The notes under the pieces were generated by a model. It was not told the DNA's origin, made no database searches, and saw only the letters and a list, made by a program, of their open reading frames with translations. From contig OZ243957.1 in NCBI GenBank assembly GCA_965214585.1, forward strand, positions 1,984,001-2,048,000: DNA of 64,000 nucleotides, read 5' to 3'. Each line of letters starts with the position of its first letter. Position 1 is the stretch's first letter. The stretch comes from JAHCHG01 sp965214585. Lineage in GTDB: Bacteria; Acidobacteriota; Blastocatellia; Pyrinomonadales; Pyrinomonadaceae. The translations under genes and the position numbers were made by a program. Positions 9,893 to 18,350 of this stretch are shown here, piece by piece.

Positions 9893-11285
9893 CCATTAGT
9901 TTCTACACATCTTTAAAATCTGTTTGCGAACCGATTATTTGTAAAAACTCTTTGGTTATTTCTTCTAGTTCTGCCGTCGTATAGCTTTCTAACACATCTA
10001 TTAGCGTTAGAAACTGCCACATTCCGGCGAGTAGTGCCGGAATTGTGTATTCAACTCCGCGTTTCATTAGTCTGCCGCTTAGTCTGATTAAAAACTTTCT
10101 TAGCTCCTTTGCTTTTTCTTCTTTGGATGCTGCTAATGCCCAGACGATCACGCAGACTTGTGCGACTATCATCAACCGTTTGGCGATTGCTTGTGCCGAT
10201 TCTTGTTGCCATTGTTCCAAATGCTGTCCGCCTCTTTTGAGCAACTTGAAGAAACTCTCGATTCGCCATCGCCAGTAATACCAAAGGGCAATCTCTTCTG
10301 CTTTTACTTGCCTTTGAACATTCGTCCATAACCGCCAAACCGCCAAGACTTTGCCTTTTTTATCCCGCACCTCAGATAACACATATCTCAATCTGATCGG
10401 CTTTCCTTTGATTAACTTTCGCTTATCGGGCTGCTCTTTGGTTGGACGTTTCGTGCGTCCTATTCGATCCAACACAACCTCCGTTTCAGCGACATACTGA
10501 AACGCTTTGCGTCCCGGATACTTGACTTCCCGAACATATTGAAAATCTTCCTTGATTCGCTCTTCGACTTCCTTGAGCAGCAAACTCTCCTCGCCTAATT
10601 TCACTCGCCGAACATCATTTGAACGAATCACGAACTGCCTTCCGCATCTGATAAATCTCCTCAAATGAAGCAGAGAATCGGCTTGTCTGTCAACTATGTG
10701 AACACACGGCTTGGCTAATCCGAGTCCTTCGACATAGCCGAATGTCCTGTTTAATTCATCTAATTGCCGACGACGCGGCAAAGGCTTTTCGCGTCTTGAT
10801 GAATGCACTCCATCGTCGGCTTCCAAGCCAATGTAAAGCGGTGCTAACGGTTCGCCTTCGATGTCAGACACCAGCAATGCACTTTGCAAAAAATAGCCCT
10901 GCTCCAAATTATTACATAATCTGATCCGATCGGCTTTGCTCTCGTGAGTCGTATAGTTTAGATCGCTAAAATCGTGCATCACAAGTGCATATCTATTGAC
11001 TTTAGAATCACTTACCTGCCCGGCATAATCAATCAGAGGTTCTGCCAAAGAAGGCAAACTAACTCGTTCATTAGCAAAAAAACGCCACGCCGCCTGTGCT
11101 GCCGCAAACGGCTCTTTTGTTTTTGGCAAGGCACGTAACCCGCTCGCCACCGATTGTGATAGACTTAAATGTTGTCGCACCAGCATTTTATAACGTCTTT
11201 GCAGACGTGGTTCTAAATTCGGAACTTTTATTTCATACTTTCTGATATTATCAAAGAACCTTTAGACTTGTGTAGAAACTAATGG
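9893..11285 (-). mobile_element. Complete IS4-family-type insertion sequence
   Basis: 1393 bp bounded by perfect 17-bp inverted repeats CCATTAGTTTCTACACA, and flanked by a direct repeat TTAAAA (9887-9892 and 11286-11291) that fits a 6-bp target duplication. It carries one transposase gene. The transposase stop codon lies within the left terminal repeat. Intact ends, an intact frame and an identical target duplication indicate a fairly recent insertion. Confidence 0.85.
9903..11186 (-). CDS. IS4-family DDE transposase
   Basis: A 427-aa DDE transposase for cut-and-paste movement of the surrounding IS. Catalytic candidates are Asp72 (HDFSDLNY) and Asp166 (VDRQAD). The C1 region has the IS4 signature Y-(2)-R-(3)-E-(6)-K as Y303, R306, E310 and K317 (YYWRWRIESFFKLLK). 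The N-terminal ~55 residues (FFANERVSLPSLAEPL) resemble the Tn5-type DNA-binding segment. The frame is uninterrupted, so the protein is probably functional. It reads from within the right IS end, where about 100 bp upstream of the ATG would have to supply the promoter. No second copy of the IS is seen in the window. Confidence 0.9.
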   Translation of the reverse strand: MLVRQHLSLSQSVASGLRALPKTKEPFAAAQAAWRFFANERVSLPSLAEPLIDYAGQVSDSKVNRYALVMHDFSDLNYTTHESKADRIRLCNNLEQGYFLQSALLVSDIEGEPLAPLYIGLEADDGVHSSRREKPLPRRRQLDELNRTFGYVEGLGLAKPCVHIVDRQADSLLHLRRFIRCGRQFVIRSNDVRRVKLGEESLLLKEVEERIKEDFQYVREVKYPGRKAFQYVAETEVVLDRIGRTKRPTKEQPDKRKLIKGKPIRLRYVLSEVRDKKGKVLAVWRLWTNVQRQVKAEEIALWYYWRWRIESFFKLLKRGGQHLEQWQQESAQAIAKRLMIVAQVCVIVWALAASKEEKAKELRKFLIRLSGRLMKRGVEYTIPALLAGMWQFLTLIDVLESYTTAELEEITKEFLQIIGSQTDFKDV

Positions 11286-11410
11286 TTAAAACTCGTGGCA
11301 ATTCATAAAAAACTGTCCGAACTATTAGTCTATCAATTATCAGTTATTTTTTAGGTTAAATTCTAAAATAAAAATTTACCAGGTAAAATTTAGAATATTA
11401 TTTACATTAC

Positions 11411-12286
11411 TCATTTATCTTCGATTTTCTTAAAATTATATCTGAGCAAAACTCGAATCGGCAAATTTTCGCCTTTATAAGAAGCCGGTTTCCAGTTCAT
11501 TTTCCGAACCGTTTCCGCAACCGCTTCGTCCAGACCGAAACCCGCCCAGCGCACGATTTCCGTGTGCAGAATTTCGCCGTTTTCGTCCACATCAACCAAA
11601 ATATCAATTGTCGCTTCGATGCCGTAAAGATTCGCCGCTTGAGTGTATTCGGGACGAATTCGTTTATACGGCAAAGGCGGACGAAAATTTTTCACTTCCG
11701 GCGAATCCGCGTCGGGAAGTTCTCGAATTTCTTTAAGTTTATTCGTTTTCGTTTCGTTATTTTCTTTTATTTTTTCCGAAACTTCGATTGATAAATTTTC
11801 CGTTGAATCGAGCAGAAGTTTATTTGAATCTCCAACATTTTCACTTTCGCGGCTGAGAAGTTTCCAAAAAATTAAATTTCCCGAACGCGAACCGACGACA
11901 AAAATCGCCGCGTAAGATTCGTAAAATTCCTTTCGTTCAAAAGAGAAACGGCGCAGAGAATCGGATTTTATCAAAATAAAATAATCGCACCCGATTCGTA
12001 AACCGATGTTTTTTGAATTATCTGTCGTTAAATTAAAAGGATTTTCGTAAGCGATTGAATTAAAAGCAGTTTCGCTTAAAGAATTGTCAATGATTTTGAA
12101 ATGTTCGGACAAATTCTCATCGAGTTTTTCGGCGAAAACTTCTGCTTCCGCATTTTTTTCGGGAGTTACGATTGCGATTTTTTGAGCGTTTATTGCCCAA
12201 GACGCACTTAAAATCAAAATGCAGCAATACGCACAAAAGAAAACGAAGTGAAAAACATAAAAAATAATATCTTTAAGTAATCTCAT
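11411..12286 (-). CDS. TonB C-terminal domain protein
   Basis: An N-terminal membrane anchor or signal (DIIFYVFHFVFFCAYCC ... SASWAINA) precedes a periplasmic region of about 180 residues and a TonB C-terminal domain (PPLPYKRIRPEYTQAANLYGIEATIDILVDVDENGEI ... VRKMNWKPA ... ILLRYNF-type strand). In this family the domain docks to TonB boxes of outer-membrane receptors, but many stand-alone versions without ExbB/ExbD next door have unknown roles. The start at 12286 is preferred; the longer frame to 12331 begins inside a palindrome. No strong ribosome site is seen for either. The middle region is unrecognised. Confidence 0.75.
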   Translation of the reverse strand: MRLLKDIIFYVFHFVFFCAYCCILILSASWAINAQKIAIVTPEKNAEAEVFAEKLDENLSEHFKIIDNSLSETAFNSIAYENPFNLTTDNSKNIGLRIGCDYFILIKSDSLRRFSFERKEFYESYAAIFVVGSRSGNLIFWKLLSRESENVGDSNKLLLDSTENLSIEVSEKIKENNETKTNKLKEIRELPDADSPEVKNFRPPLPYKRIRPEYTQAANLYGIEATIDILVDVDENGEILHTEIVRWAGFGLDEAVAETVRKMNWKPASYKGENLPIRVLLRYNFKKIEDK

Positions 12287-12305
12287 TGTTTGAAAAAGTG
12301 CGCGA

Positions 12306-12452
12306 TGGAACGCCGCCCATCTTGGCGGCAATGAGCGCGTGAGCGCGAAAAATTGGGCGGCAAAACTCTAATGCCGCAACCCAAAATTTAATTTGTGTAA
12401 ACGCTTTTCAAATGCTTTCGCATTTGCTGCCGCCAAGATGGACGGCGTTCCA
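12306..12452. repeat. Long-loop inverted repeat between HD and TonB-like genes
   Basis: Arms of about 24 nt (12306-12330 and 12428-12452) share CGCC-CATCTTGGCGGCA with one or two mismatches. The loop contains further GCGCG/CGCGC pairs. It spans the gap from the HD gene stop to the TonB-like gene start. Confidence 0.6.
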
Positions 12453-12458
12453 TTATTC

Positions 12459-13739
12459 TCAAGAATGATAAACTCGCGCAATTTCTTTTTTCAATTCCGG
12501 CGGAAAGCAGACTCTGTGAATTTGATAACCTTTTTGCAGACCGCGAACAGCCGCGCTGATCTCGGAGATTTCGCGGATTTGCGGATTTGAAAATCCTTCT
12601 TCGACGTAAATTAAGTTTTTCGGTTCAGCCGAATTTTTCGTGTAAAAATAATACGGCACGTCGCCCGCGCGGTCTTCGATCAAATAATAATCGGTATCAA
12701 ATCCGGCATTTTCGACAATTTTTTTTGCTTCGTTTAAAAAATTTTCCTTTTCGTCTTCCGGCATATCGAGATCGAAAACTTTGAATAATTTGCGATTCAA
12801 AAAGCGTTTTGCCAAATCCGCTAAAATTTTGTCTTCCGAGCGTTGCCATTGTTTGATGTGAAAAAGCACGTCCGCGTCGTCCGTATTCAAATGTTCGGCA
12901 AGCGAAAGTTTTTCGCCGGATAAAATCTTTTCAAAAGGCGTGTTTGCCGCAAACCATATTTTTTCGCCCGTTTGAAACAAAAATAAAGCGCGTTTGAGCA
13001 AAGATTTCAAGATCGCTTCCGCCGCCCGCAAAGTCCGGTGAAAATAAACCTGTCTGAACATATAATAACGCGCCTGCAAATAGCCTTCGACGGCGTAAAC
13101 TCCGCGAGCCGAAACGTAAAGCCGATCAGTTTCCTCGTCAATTTCGAGCGATTTGATGATCCATTCGAGATCAAAATTCCCGTATTTCGCGCCCGTCATC
13201 AGCGAATCGCGCAAAAGGTAATCCATTCGGTCAATGTCGAGCTGCGAGGAAACAAGCTGCGCCAAAGCCTGCGGGCGAAAATCGCCGCGAATTACATTTG
13301 CCGCATTTTCGGGCAAGTCTGCGGAAAAATCGCGCAAAACTTGTCCGACTTCGGTTTCCGAACTCAAGATCGCTTTGATCGTAAAATCTTCGTGATGAAA
13401 ATCGAGAATCGTTTCGATAACGTGCGAAAACGCGCCGTGTCCGATGTCGTGCAGCAGCGCGGCGACTCTGACGGCGATGTTCGCTTCGTCGGAAATCTCA
13501 TATTTCGCCGCGAGTTTTGCCAAAGTTCTCGTCGCCAGATGAGCAGCACCAAGCGAATGCGCGAAACGCGAATGTTCCGCCGCCTGATACGCAAAATGCG
13601 CGAGTCCGAGCTGTCGAATCCGTCGAAGACGCTGAAATTCCGCCGTGTCGATCAAACGAACAAGAAGTTTTCCTTCATCCGAATCGGTTTTCAGACGAAT
13701 AATATTGTGAACCGAATCGCGGTATATTCTCTCTGCCAG
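12459..13739 (-). CDS. HD-domain phosphohydrolase (dGTPase-like), apparent CTG start
   Basis: HD metal-dependent phosphohydrolase related to dNTP triphosphohydrolases. His-Asp pairs are visible in RFAHSLGAAHLA, LLHDIGHGAFSH and SQLDIDRMDYLLRDSLMTG. The conserved family N-terminus RIYRDSVHNIIRL and a run into IDTAEFQRLRRIRQLG are encoded upstream of the first conventional start (TTG at 13655), yet no ATG, GTG or TTG occurs between 13655 and the in-frame stop at 13785-13787. A CTG at 13737-13739 has GGGAG 7 nt upstream and would give the expected N-terminus, so I place the start there. If the TTG at 13655 is used, the protein lacks about 28 conserved residues. Substrate is likely a (d)NTP or a phosphorylated nucleotide. 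Confidence 0.8.
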   Translation of the reverse strand: MAERIYRDSVHNIIRLKTDSDEGKLLVRLIDTAEFQRLRRIRQLGLAHFAYQAAEHSRFAHSLGAAHLATRTLAKLAAKYEISDEANIAVRVAALLHDIGHGAFSHVIETILDFHHEDFTIKAILSSETEVGQVLRDFSADLPENAANVIRGDFRPQALAQLVSSQLDIDRMDYLLRDSLMTGAKYGNFDLEWIIKSLEIDEETDRLYVSARGVYAVEGYLQARYYMFRQVYFHRTLRAAEAILKSLLKRALFLFQTGEKIWFAANTPFEKILSGEKLSLAEHLNTDDADVLFHIKQWQRSEDKILADLAKRFLNRKLFKVFDLDMPEDEKENFLNEAKKIVENAGFDTDYYLIEDRAGDVPYYFYTKNSAEPKNLIYVEEGFSNPQIREISEISAAVRGLQKGYQIHRVCFPPELKKEIARVYHS

Positions 13740-13892
13740 TTTTCTGCTCCCGTAATTTTCCGTTGTTAAACTGATTTTATATGGTCAAGTGAAAAAAAAG
13801 TTTTTGTAAAATGCGTCTTTTAATGTATAATTCAAAAAACTGTATCTCAAAAACTAATTTTACACTATTTCCCGATTTTTTGCGGAGGATAT

Positions 13893-14912
13893 ATGAGTTT
13901 ATCTAATTTCGAGTTTAAGAAAGCGTTGCCTGTTTTACTTTTTATTTTTGTCCTCGGTTTTTCTGCACAAATCTCGCCGGCAAGCACCATCGCGGGCTTT
14001 GTCTATGGTCCTAAACAAGTGCCGTTGGCTGATGTTGATGTCGAACTGCTTAACGAAAATTATCAATTGCGCGGACGCGCCAGAACCGACGGTTCGGGAA
14101 GATACGAATTCGGCGGTTTGCCCGACGGTTATTATTCGGTCAGAGCGATGCCTTTTCGTTACGGCTATCAAGATCAGCAGGTCAAGGTCGAAATCCGCAC
14201 TATGAATGTTCGCGGCAGCGGATTAGGCAATACTTATATTAATCAGGATTTTTATTTAGCTCCCAAAAAAGGCGGCATTGCCGAATACGAACTCGGCGTT
14301 ATTTTCGCTCAGGATATTCCCGGTGAAGCGAGAGAAGCATACAGAAACGCGGATAAAAATTTTGTCAACGACCGCAAGCAGGAAGGAGTCGAAGAACTTT
14401 TTAAGGCGATAAAATTATTTCCCGACTATTACGACGCGCTGTATCGGATGGGCAAAGAATTATACAACGTCGGAAAATATGATGATTCGTGGAAATTTCT
14501 GCTCAAAGCAACGGAGGTGAATCCGAAAAGCGGAGTCGCTTTTTATTACCTCGGCGAATCGTTCAGCAAACTCGGAAAAGATTACAACAAAGCGGCGATC
14601 ACTTCGCTGACTCACGCTTCGACTCTTATTCCTAATATGCCGCAGGTTTTCTACACGCTCGGAAAAGCCGAACGAGCCGCCGGCAAATTTGAAGCCGCCG
14701 AAGAGCATCTGCTGCAAGCAAAGAAATTAGCCGAACAGCCAATCGCCGAAATTCAAAAAGAACTGGCGCAGCTTTACGGTAATGATCTGAAAAAATACAA
14801 AGAAGCGGCGGCTGAACTCGAACTTTATCTGAAAGCCAGCAAACTGAGCAAAGATGAAGAAAAAATAATCAAGGATAAAATAATTGATTTGAAAGCTAAG
14901 GCGAAATCCTGA
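13893..14912 (+). CDS. Secreted protein with carboxypeptidase-regulatory-like domain and TPR repeats
   Basis: GGAGG lies 6 nt before the ATG. The signal peptide ends QISPAS. Residues ~32-125 form a carboxypeptidase-regulatory-like/CNA-B beta-sandwich (TIAGFVYGPKQVPLADVDVEL ... TDGSGRYEFGGLPDGYYSVRA). Residues ~135-325 hold four to five tetratricopeptide repeats (for example YYDALYRMGKELYNVGKYDDSWKFLLKATEVNP). Such proteins act as periplasmic or outer-membrane scaffolds for protein interactions. It is transcribed alone, divergent from the HD gene, and ends at a clear terminator. The partner is unknown. Confidence 0.8.
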   Translation: MSLSNFEFKKALPVLLFIFVLGFSAQISPASTIAGFVYGPKQVPLADVDVELLNENYQLRGRARTDGSGRYEFGGLPDGYYSVRAMPFRYGYQDQQVKVEIRTMNVRGSGLGNTYINQDFYLAPKKGGIAEYELGVIFAQDIPGEAREAYRNADKNFVNDRKQEGVEELFKAIKLFPDYYDALYRMGKELYNVGKYDDSWKFLLKATEVNPKSGVAFYYLGESFSKLGKDYNKAAITSLTHASTLIPNMPQVFYTLGKAERAAGKFEAAEEHLLQAKKLAEQPIAEIQKELAQLYGNDLKKYKEAAAELELYLKASKLSKDEEKIIKDKIIDLKAKAKS

Positions 14913-14934
14913 ACGCCGTGAAAAATTTAGAGAA

Positions 14935-14975
14935 ATAAAAATCCTTGACGTTTTCAAATGTCAGGGATTTTTATT
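14935..14975 (+). terminator. Rho-independent terminator
   Basis: The stem AATAAAAATCC-TGAC / GTCA-GGATTTTTATT has one bulge and a 10-nt loop, 22 nt after the TPR gene stop. Its 3' arm is the T-rich tail. Confidence 0.75.
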
Positions 14976-15113
14976 GTGACGGTTATGTTCGCTATATGAC
15001 ATACCGTATCACAAATGAAATATATACTAATCAAGCAAGTCTGGAGCGAATTTTACGTTCCATTGAAATCGGCGTTTAATACGAACAAGGAATTTGCGGA
15101 GAAATATAAATAA

Positions 15114-15374
15114 ATGGATTGGACAAAATTTTTAGGTTTATTCGCCGGTTTTTGCACCACAATCGCCGTTACGCCGCAGCTTTACAAAACTTGGAAAACG
15201 AAAAGCGTGGAAGACATTTCGCTCAAAATGTTTTCCGTTTTGACTTTGGGCTTGATTTTGTGGACGACTTACGGCGTTCTGCAAAGCGATCTGCCGATAA
15301 TTCTGACAAACGGAGTTTCTACAACGCTAAATTTAATTATGATTATTTTTTATTTTAAATACAGAGATAATTAA
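15114..15374 (+). CDS. SemiSWEET-type sugar transporter (PQ-loop)
   Basis: An 86-aa protein with three transmembrane helices, the half-size bacterial form of the SWEET sugar uniporters, which works as a homodimer in the inner membrane. The PQ-loop motif is TPQLYKTWKTKSVEDIS in helix 1 and the following loop; helices 2 and 3 are FSVLTLGLILWTTYGVL and IILTNGVSTTLNLIMIIFYF with the conserved Asn. GGAG lies 12 nt before the ATG. Likely moves a small sugar down its gradient. It is convergent with the MBL hydrolase gene. Confidence 0.9.
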   Translation: MDWTKFLGLFAGFCTTIAVTPQLYKTWKTKSVEDISLKMFSVLTLGLILWTTYGVLQSDLPIILTNGVSTTLNLIMIIFYFKYRDN

Positions 15375-15399
15375 AATTATTTCGGAAAGATTTTCAGAG

Positions 15400-16167
15400 T
15401 TAAACATCAAATTTCAAACCGTCTTTCGCTTCAAACACTTCGCAATCGGGTGAAAACTCTCGAACTTCCTTATCGAAACTTACTTCGTCCCATTCCGGGT
15501 AAAGATGTGTTAAAACGACTTTTTTAGGCTTGGCAAGGCGCGTTATGAACATCGCTTCGGCAAGCGTCAGATGAGTTTCGACGGGCGAATTTTTGACGAA
15601 AGAACATTCCATTACGAGCAAATCGGCGTTTTTTGCAAACGCGCCGAGAGATTTTGTAAAACCCGTGTCTGCCGTATAAACAATGATTTTGTCGTTCGCG
15701 TCGCGCAGATGTATGGCGAGGCTTTCGTCCGTGTGCGGCGTGTTCATCGTAACGGCTTCGATGCCCGCGAGAATCTCGAATTTTTCGAGAGGTTCGACTT
15801 CAACGATTTCAAGCGGAAAAGGCTGCTCAAACAATTCGTAATCGTTCGCCTGATTAAAACTTTCGAGCAATTCTTTTAAACCTTTCGCGCCGAAAATTTT
15901 CAAGGTTTTTTCTCTGCCTTGCGTTTCGGGCGCGTATTTCGTGCCGAATAAAAAGGCGGGAAGTCCGCCGACGTGATCGAGGTGAAAATGCGAAATCCAG
16001 ATTGCGTCAAGATTCGCCCAATCGAGTTTTTCCTGCGCCATCCGATGAACCGCCGACGCGCTCAGATCGAGCAAAATCGTGCCGTTTTCCGTTTCGAGCC
16101 AAAAGCCCGAACTACTTCTTTTTTCGTGCGGAACTGACGTTCCCGAACCGAGAATTGTAAATTTCAT
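15400..16167 (-). CDS. MBL-fold metal-dependent hydrolase (RNase Z-like)
   Basis: 255-aa metallo-beta-lactamase-fold hydrolase. MKFTILGSGTSVPHEKRSSSG is the RNase Z/phosphodiesterase-type N-terminus, followed by the metal-binding motif HFHLDHVGG (residues ~60-68). Further ligands are His in MNTPHTDES, Asp in YTADTG and a C-terminal His in VLTHLYPEW. The exosite arm of long-form RNase Z is absent, so it may be a phosphodiesterase or other ribonuclease Z-like enzyme rather than tRNase Z itself. It is followed upstream by rlmN on the same strand, with a repeat hairpin between the two. Confidence 0.8.
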   Translation of the reverse strand: MKFTILGSGTSVPHEKRSSSGFWLETENGTILLDLSASAVHRMAQEKLDWANLDAIWISHFHLDHVGGLPAFLFGTKYAPETQGREKTLKIFGAKGLKELLESFNQANDYELFEQPFPLEIVEVEPLEKFEILAGIEAVTMNTPHTDESLAIHLRDANDKIIVYTADTGFTKSLGAFAKNADLLVMECSFVKNSPVETHLTLAEAMFITRLAKPKKVVLTHLYPEWDEVSFDKEVREFSPDCEVFEAKDGLKFDV

Positions 16168-16178
16168 AGTAGATTTTT

Positions 16179-16247
16179 GATTTTTGAACTTTGATTTTTG
16201 AACTTTCGCTTAGATGATTTCTTTCAAAAATCAAAGTTCAAAAATCA
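16179..16247. repeat. Hairpin of TTTTTGAACTTTGA units overlapping the rlmN stop
   Basis: The left arm (16179-16203) and right arm (16222-16247) are complementary and consist of alternating TGATTTTTGAACTT units. The right arm contains the rlmN stop codon. Confidence 0.65.
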
Positions 16248-17330
16248 CTTCCCAATCTGCACCAAATTCGGCGCGTCTTTTGCCGCGAGTTGTCCGCAGG
16301 CGGCGTAAATATCGCGTCCGCGCGGACGGCGGACGTAAGCGGAAACGCCTCTGCTTTCCAGAATGTTTTTGAAGCGTTCGACTTGCTCGGATGTCGAAGG
16401 CTGATATTCAAGCGGTTCGGCGGAATTGTGCGGAATCAAGTTGATTTTTACGCGGTTTAATTCGTATTTGTTTATTAAATTTGCCAAATTTTCGGCGTGC
16501 TGGTCGCTGTCGTTTACGCCGCCGAGCAGAACGTATTCAAATGTAAATTTTTCGCCGCGCTTTAGAGTTTTTTCAAATTCTTTCGCCGCCTTGAAAAGTT
16601 CTTCGATGTTCCAGCGTTTGTTTATCGGCATTAATTTGTCGCGCAGTTCGTCGTTTGGGGCGGAAAGGGAAATTGCTAAATTCGGGCGTTTTTCGAGTTT
16701 GGCAAATTCGTAAATTTTCGGCACGATTCCGGCGGTTGAAACTGTTACGCGGTTCGGCACGATAAAAAGTCCGTCTTCGTCGCTCATAATTTCGAGTGCT
16801 TTTATTAAATTTTCAAAATTCAAAAACGGCTCGCCCGCGCCCATCGCCACGAGATTTGTGCCGTGCGGAGTTTCTTCGCCGATGCCGTAAACGTCGTTTA
16901 AGACAATAATTATCTGCTCGACAATTTCGCCCGCCGTTAAATTTTTCAAAAATCCGAGTTTTGCCGTTAAACAAAAATCGCATTTCAAAGGGCAGCCCGA
17001 TTGCGACGAAAAACAGATCGTATCGCGTTTTTCCGTCGGAATAAAAACGGTTTCGACGGGAAAATCGTCGCGGGTTTTCATCAAAAAACGGCGCGTTCCG
17101 TCTTGGGAAACGTAACGTGATTCGACTTTTAGAGTCGAAGCCGTCGCCGTTTCGCTTAATTTTTGGCGGAAATTTTTCGGCAGATCGGTTATTTCGTTAA
17201 AATCGAGCAAACGTCTTTCGTGCAGAGCTTTGAAAATCTGCTTCGCGCGATATTTCGGTTCGCCGATCCCTTCGGCAAACTCGATCAGTTCATTTTCTCT
17301 TAGTCCTGTCAGATGAAGTTTTTCGCTCAT
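16245..17330 (-). CDS. rlmN: 23S rRNA (adenine-2503-C2)-methyltransferase RlmN
   Basis: Dual-specificity radical SAM methyltransferase for A2503 of 23S rRNA and A37 of tRNAs. The cluster motif is CPLKCDFC (Cys113, Cys117, Cys120), with the family's GAGEPFLNF SAM-binding segment, KINLIPHNSAEPLEY, and the catalytic C-terminal Cys in AACGQLAA. Its 361 aa is the normal length. The ATG at 17330 opens MSEKLHLTGL, a typical RlmN start. It is upstream of the MBL hydrolase on the same strand and divergent from the nuclease gene. Confidence 0.95.
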   Translation of the reverse strand: MSEKLHLTGLRENELIEFAEGIGEPKYRAKQIFKALHERRLLDFNEITDLPKNFRQKLSETATASTLKVESRYVSQDGTRRFLMKTRDDFPVETVFIPTEKRDTICFSSQSGCPLKCDFCLTAKLGFLKNLTAGEIVEQIIIVLNDVYGIGEETPHGTNLVAMGAGEPFLNFENLIKALEIMSDEDGLFIVPNRVTVSTAGIVPKIYEFAKLEKRPNLAISLSAPNDELRDKLMPINKRWNIEELFKAAKEFEKTLKRGEKFTFEYVLLGGVNDSDQHAENLANLINKYELNRVKINLIPHNSAEPLEYQPSTSEQVERFKNILESRGVSAYVRRPRGRDIYAACGQLAAKDAPNLVQIGK

Positions 17331-17373
17331 TATGATAAATGTTAAATGATAAAACTGATTTGGTAAATGTTAT

Positions 17374-18279
17374 ATGAAAAATAAAGCCGTCATCGGCGGG
17401 ATAATTGCGCTGATTATTATAATTACGCTGATAATTTTTTGCATTTGGGCGGGAAAAAAAATCAGCGATAGTTTTACGAAAAAGGACGAACAGCCGGAAA
17501 TTTCAAAACCGATTGAACGCAAAATCGTTTTGCCGCCGGCAAATGCCGTCGAAGCGGCGGAAATTTATCTCGCGCCGGGAAATCCGAGCAATGCCGTAAG
17601 CATCGCTTATAACAAAAACAATTATCTGATGGTCAATACGGCTTACGCGCTGTCTTATAACAGCGAAAAAGGAACGGCGAATTGGATTGCGTGGCGCGTG
17701 TCGAAAAATAATCTGGGCGAAGCCGACCGGCAAAATGATTTTCGTCCCGATTCGCGTCTGCCGAAAGGCTGGACAATTGTAAAACCGAACGATTATACAC
17801 GAAGCGGTTTTGATCGCGGTCATATTTGTCCGAGCGCGGATCGCGTCAGCCGGGACAATGAAAACAGCGAAACATTTTTGATGACCAATATCGCGCCGCA
17901 AACGCCGGATTTGAATCGCAATTCTTGGAGAAAACTCGAAGAATATTCGCGCAAACTCGTGCGTCGCGGAAATGTTGATTTATACATTTACGCCGGAGTT
18001 TACGGCGAAAAAGGCAGATTAGAACGCAAGATAACCGTTCCGACGAATTTCTGGAAAATAATCGTCGCCGTTCCAAACGGCGCGGGAATTTCCGCCATCA
18101 ACGAAAAATCGCACGTCGTCGCCGTTGATATGCCGAATGCGGAAGGCATTGCGAAAACCGATTGGCGCAAATTCCGCACAACAATTCGCGTCATCGAAGG
18201 GCGCACAGGTTACAATTTTTTCTCGAATCTTTCGCCAAAATTGCAGAATATTATCGAAAACAGAGTTGATAATAAATAG
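17374..18279 (+). CDS. Membrane-anchored DNA/RNA non-specific endonuclease (NucA/Serratia type)
   Basis: An N-terminal transmembrane segment or uncleaved signal (residues 6-28) and a linker precede the beta-beta-alpha-metal nuclease domain. The catalytic DRGH sits at 147-150 (FDRGHICPSADR), followed by the magnesium-binding Asn region NIAPQTPDLNRNSW (172-185). Cleaves DNA and RNA without sequence preference. The anchor suggests activity outside the inner membrane, for nutrient scavenging or defence against incoming DNA. No adjacent inhibitor gene is evident. Confidence 0.9.
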   Translation: MKNKAVIGGIIALIIIITLIIFCIWAGKKISDSFTKKDEQPEISKPIERKIVLPPANAVEAAEIYLAPGNPSNAVSIAYNKNNYLMVNTAYALSYNSEKGTANWIAWRVSKNNLGEADRQNDFRPDSRLPKGWTIVKPNDYTRSGFDRGHICPSADRVSRDNENSETFLMTNIAPQTPDLNRNSWRKLEEYSRKLVRRGNVDLYIYAGVYGEKGRLERKITVPTNFWKIIVAVPNGAGISAINEKSHVVAVDMPNAEGIAKTDWRKFRTTIRVIEGRTGYNFFSNLSPKLQNIIENRVDNK

Positions 18280-18350
18280 ACGAAAACTTCAAAATTTGTC
18301 AGAATATATTTTTTGAAAAATGAAAATCTCTGAACCTTTTTTATTAAATT

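Larger units (their letters stand above)
9712..11305. repeat. Hairpin-cluster foldback element, split by an insertion sequence
   Basis: The outer ends TGAATTGCC (9712-9720) and GGCAATTCA (11297-11305) are inverted. Inside are a CCTCCGGTT/AACCGGAGG hairpin (9719-9738), GGCTTTAGCC (9761-9770) paired with GGCTAAAGCC (9848-9857), TGCTTTAGCTGAAGCA (9801-9816), and CCACGAGTT/AACTCGTGG. The IS occupies 9893-11285, inside the tip of the last hairpin. Without the IS the element would be about 195 bp. It is a REP-cluster-like structure of unknown function. Confidence 0.6.
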
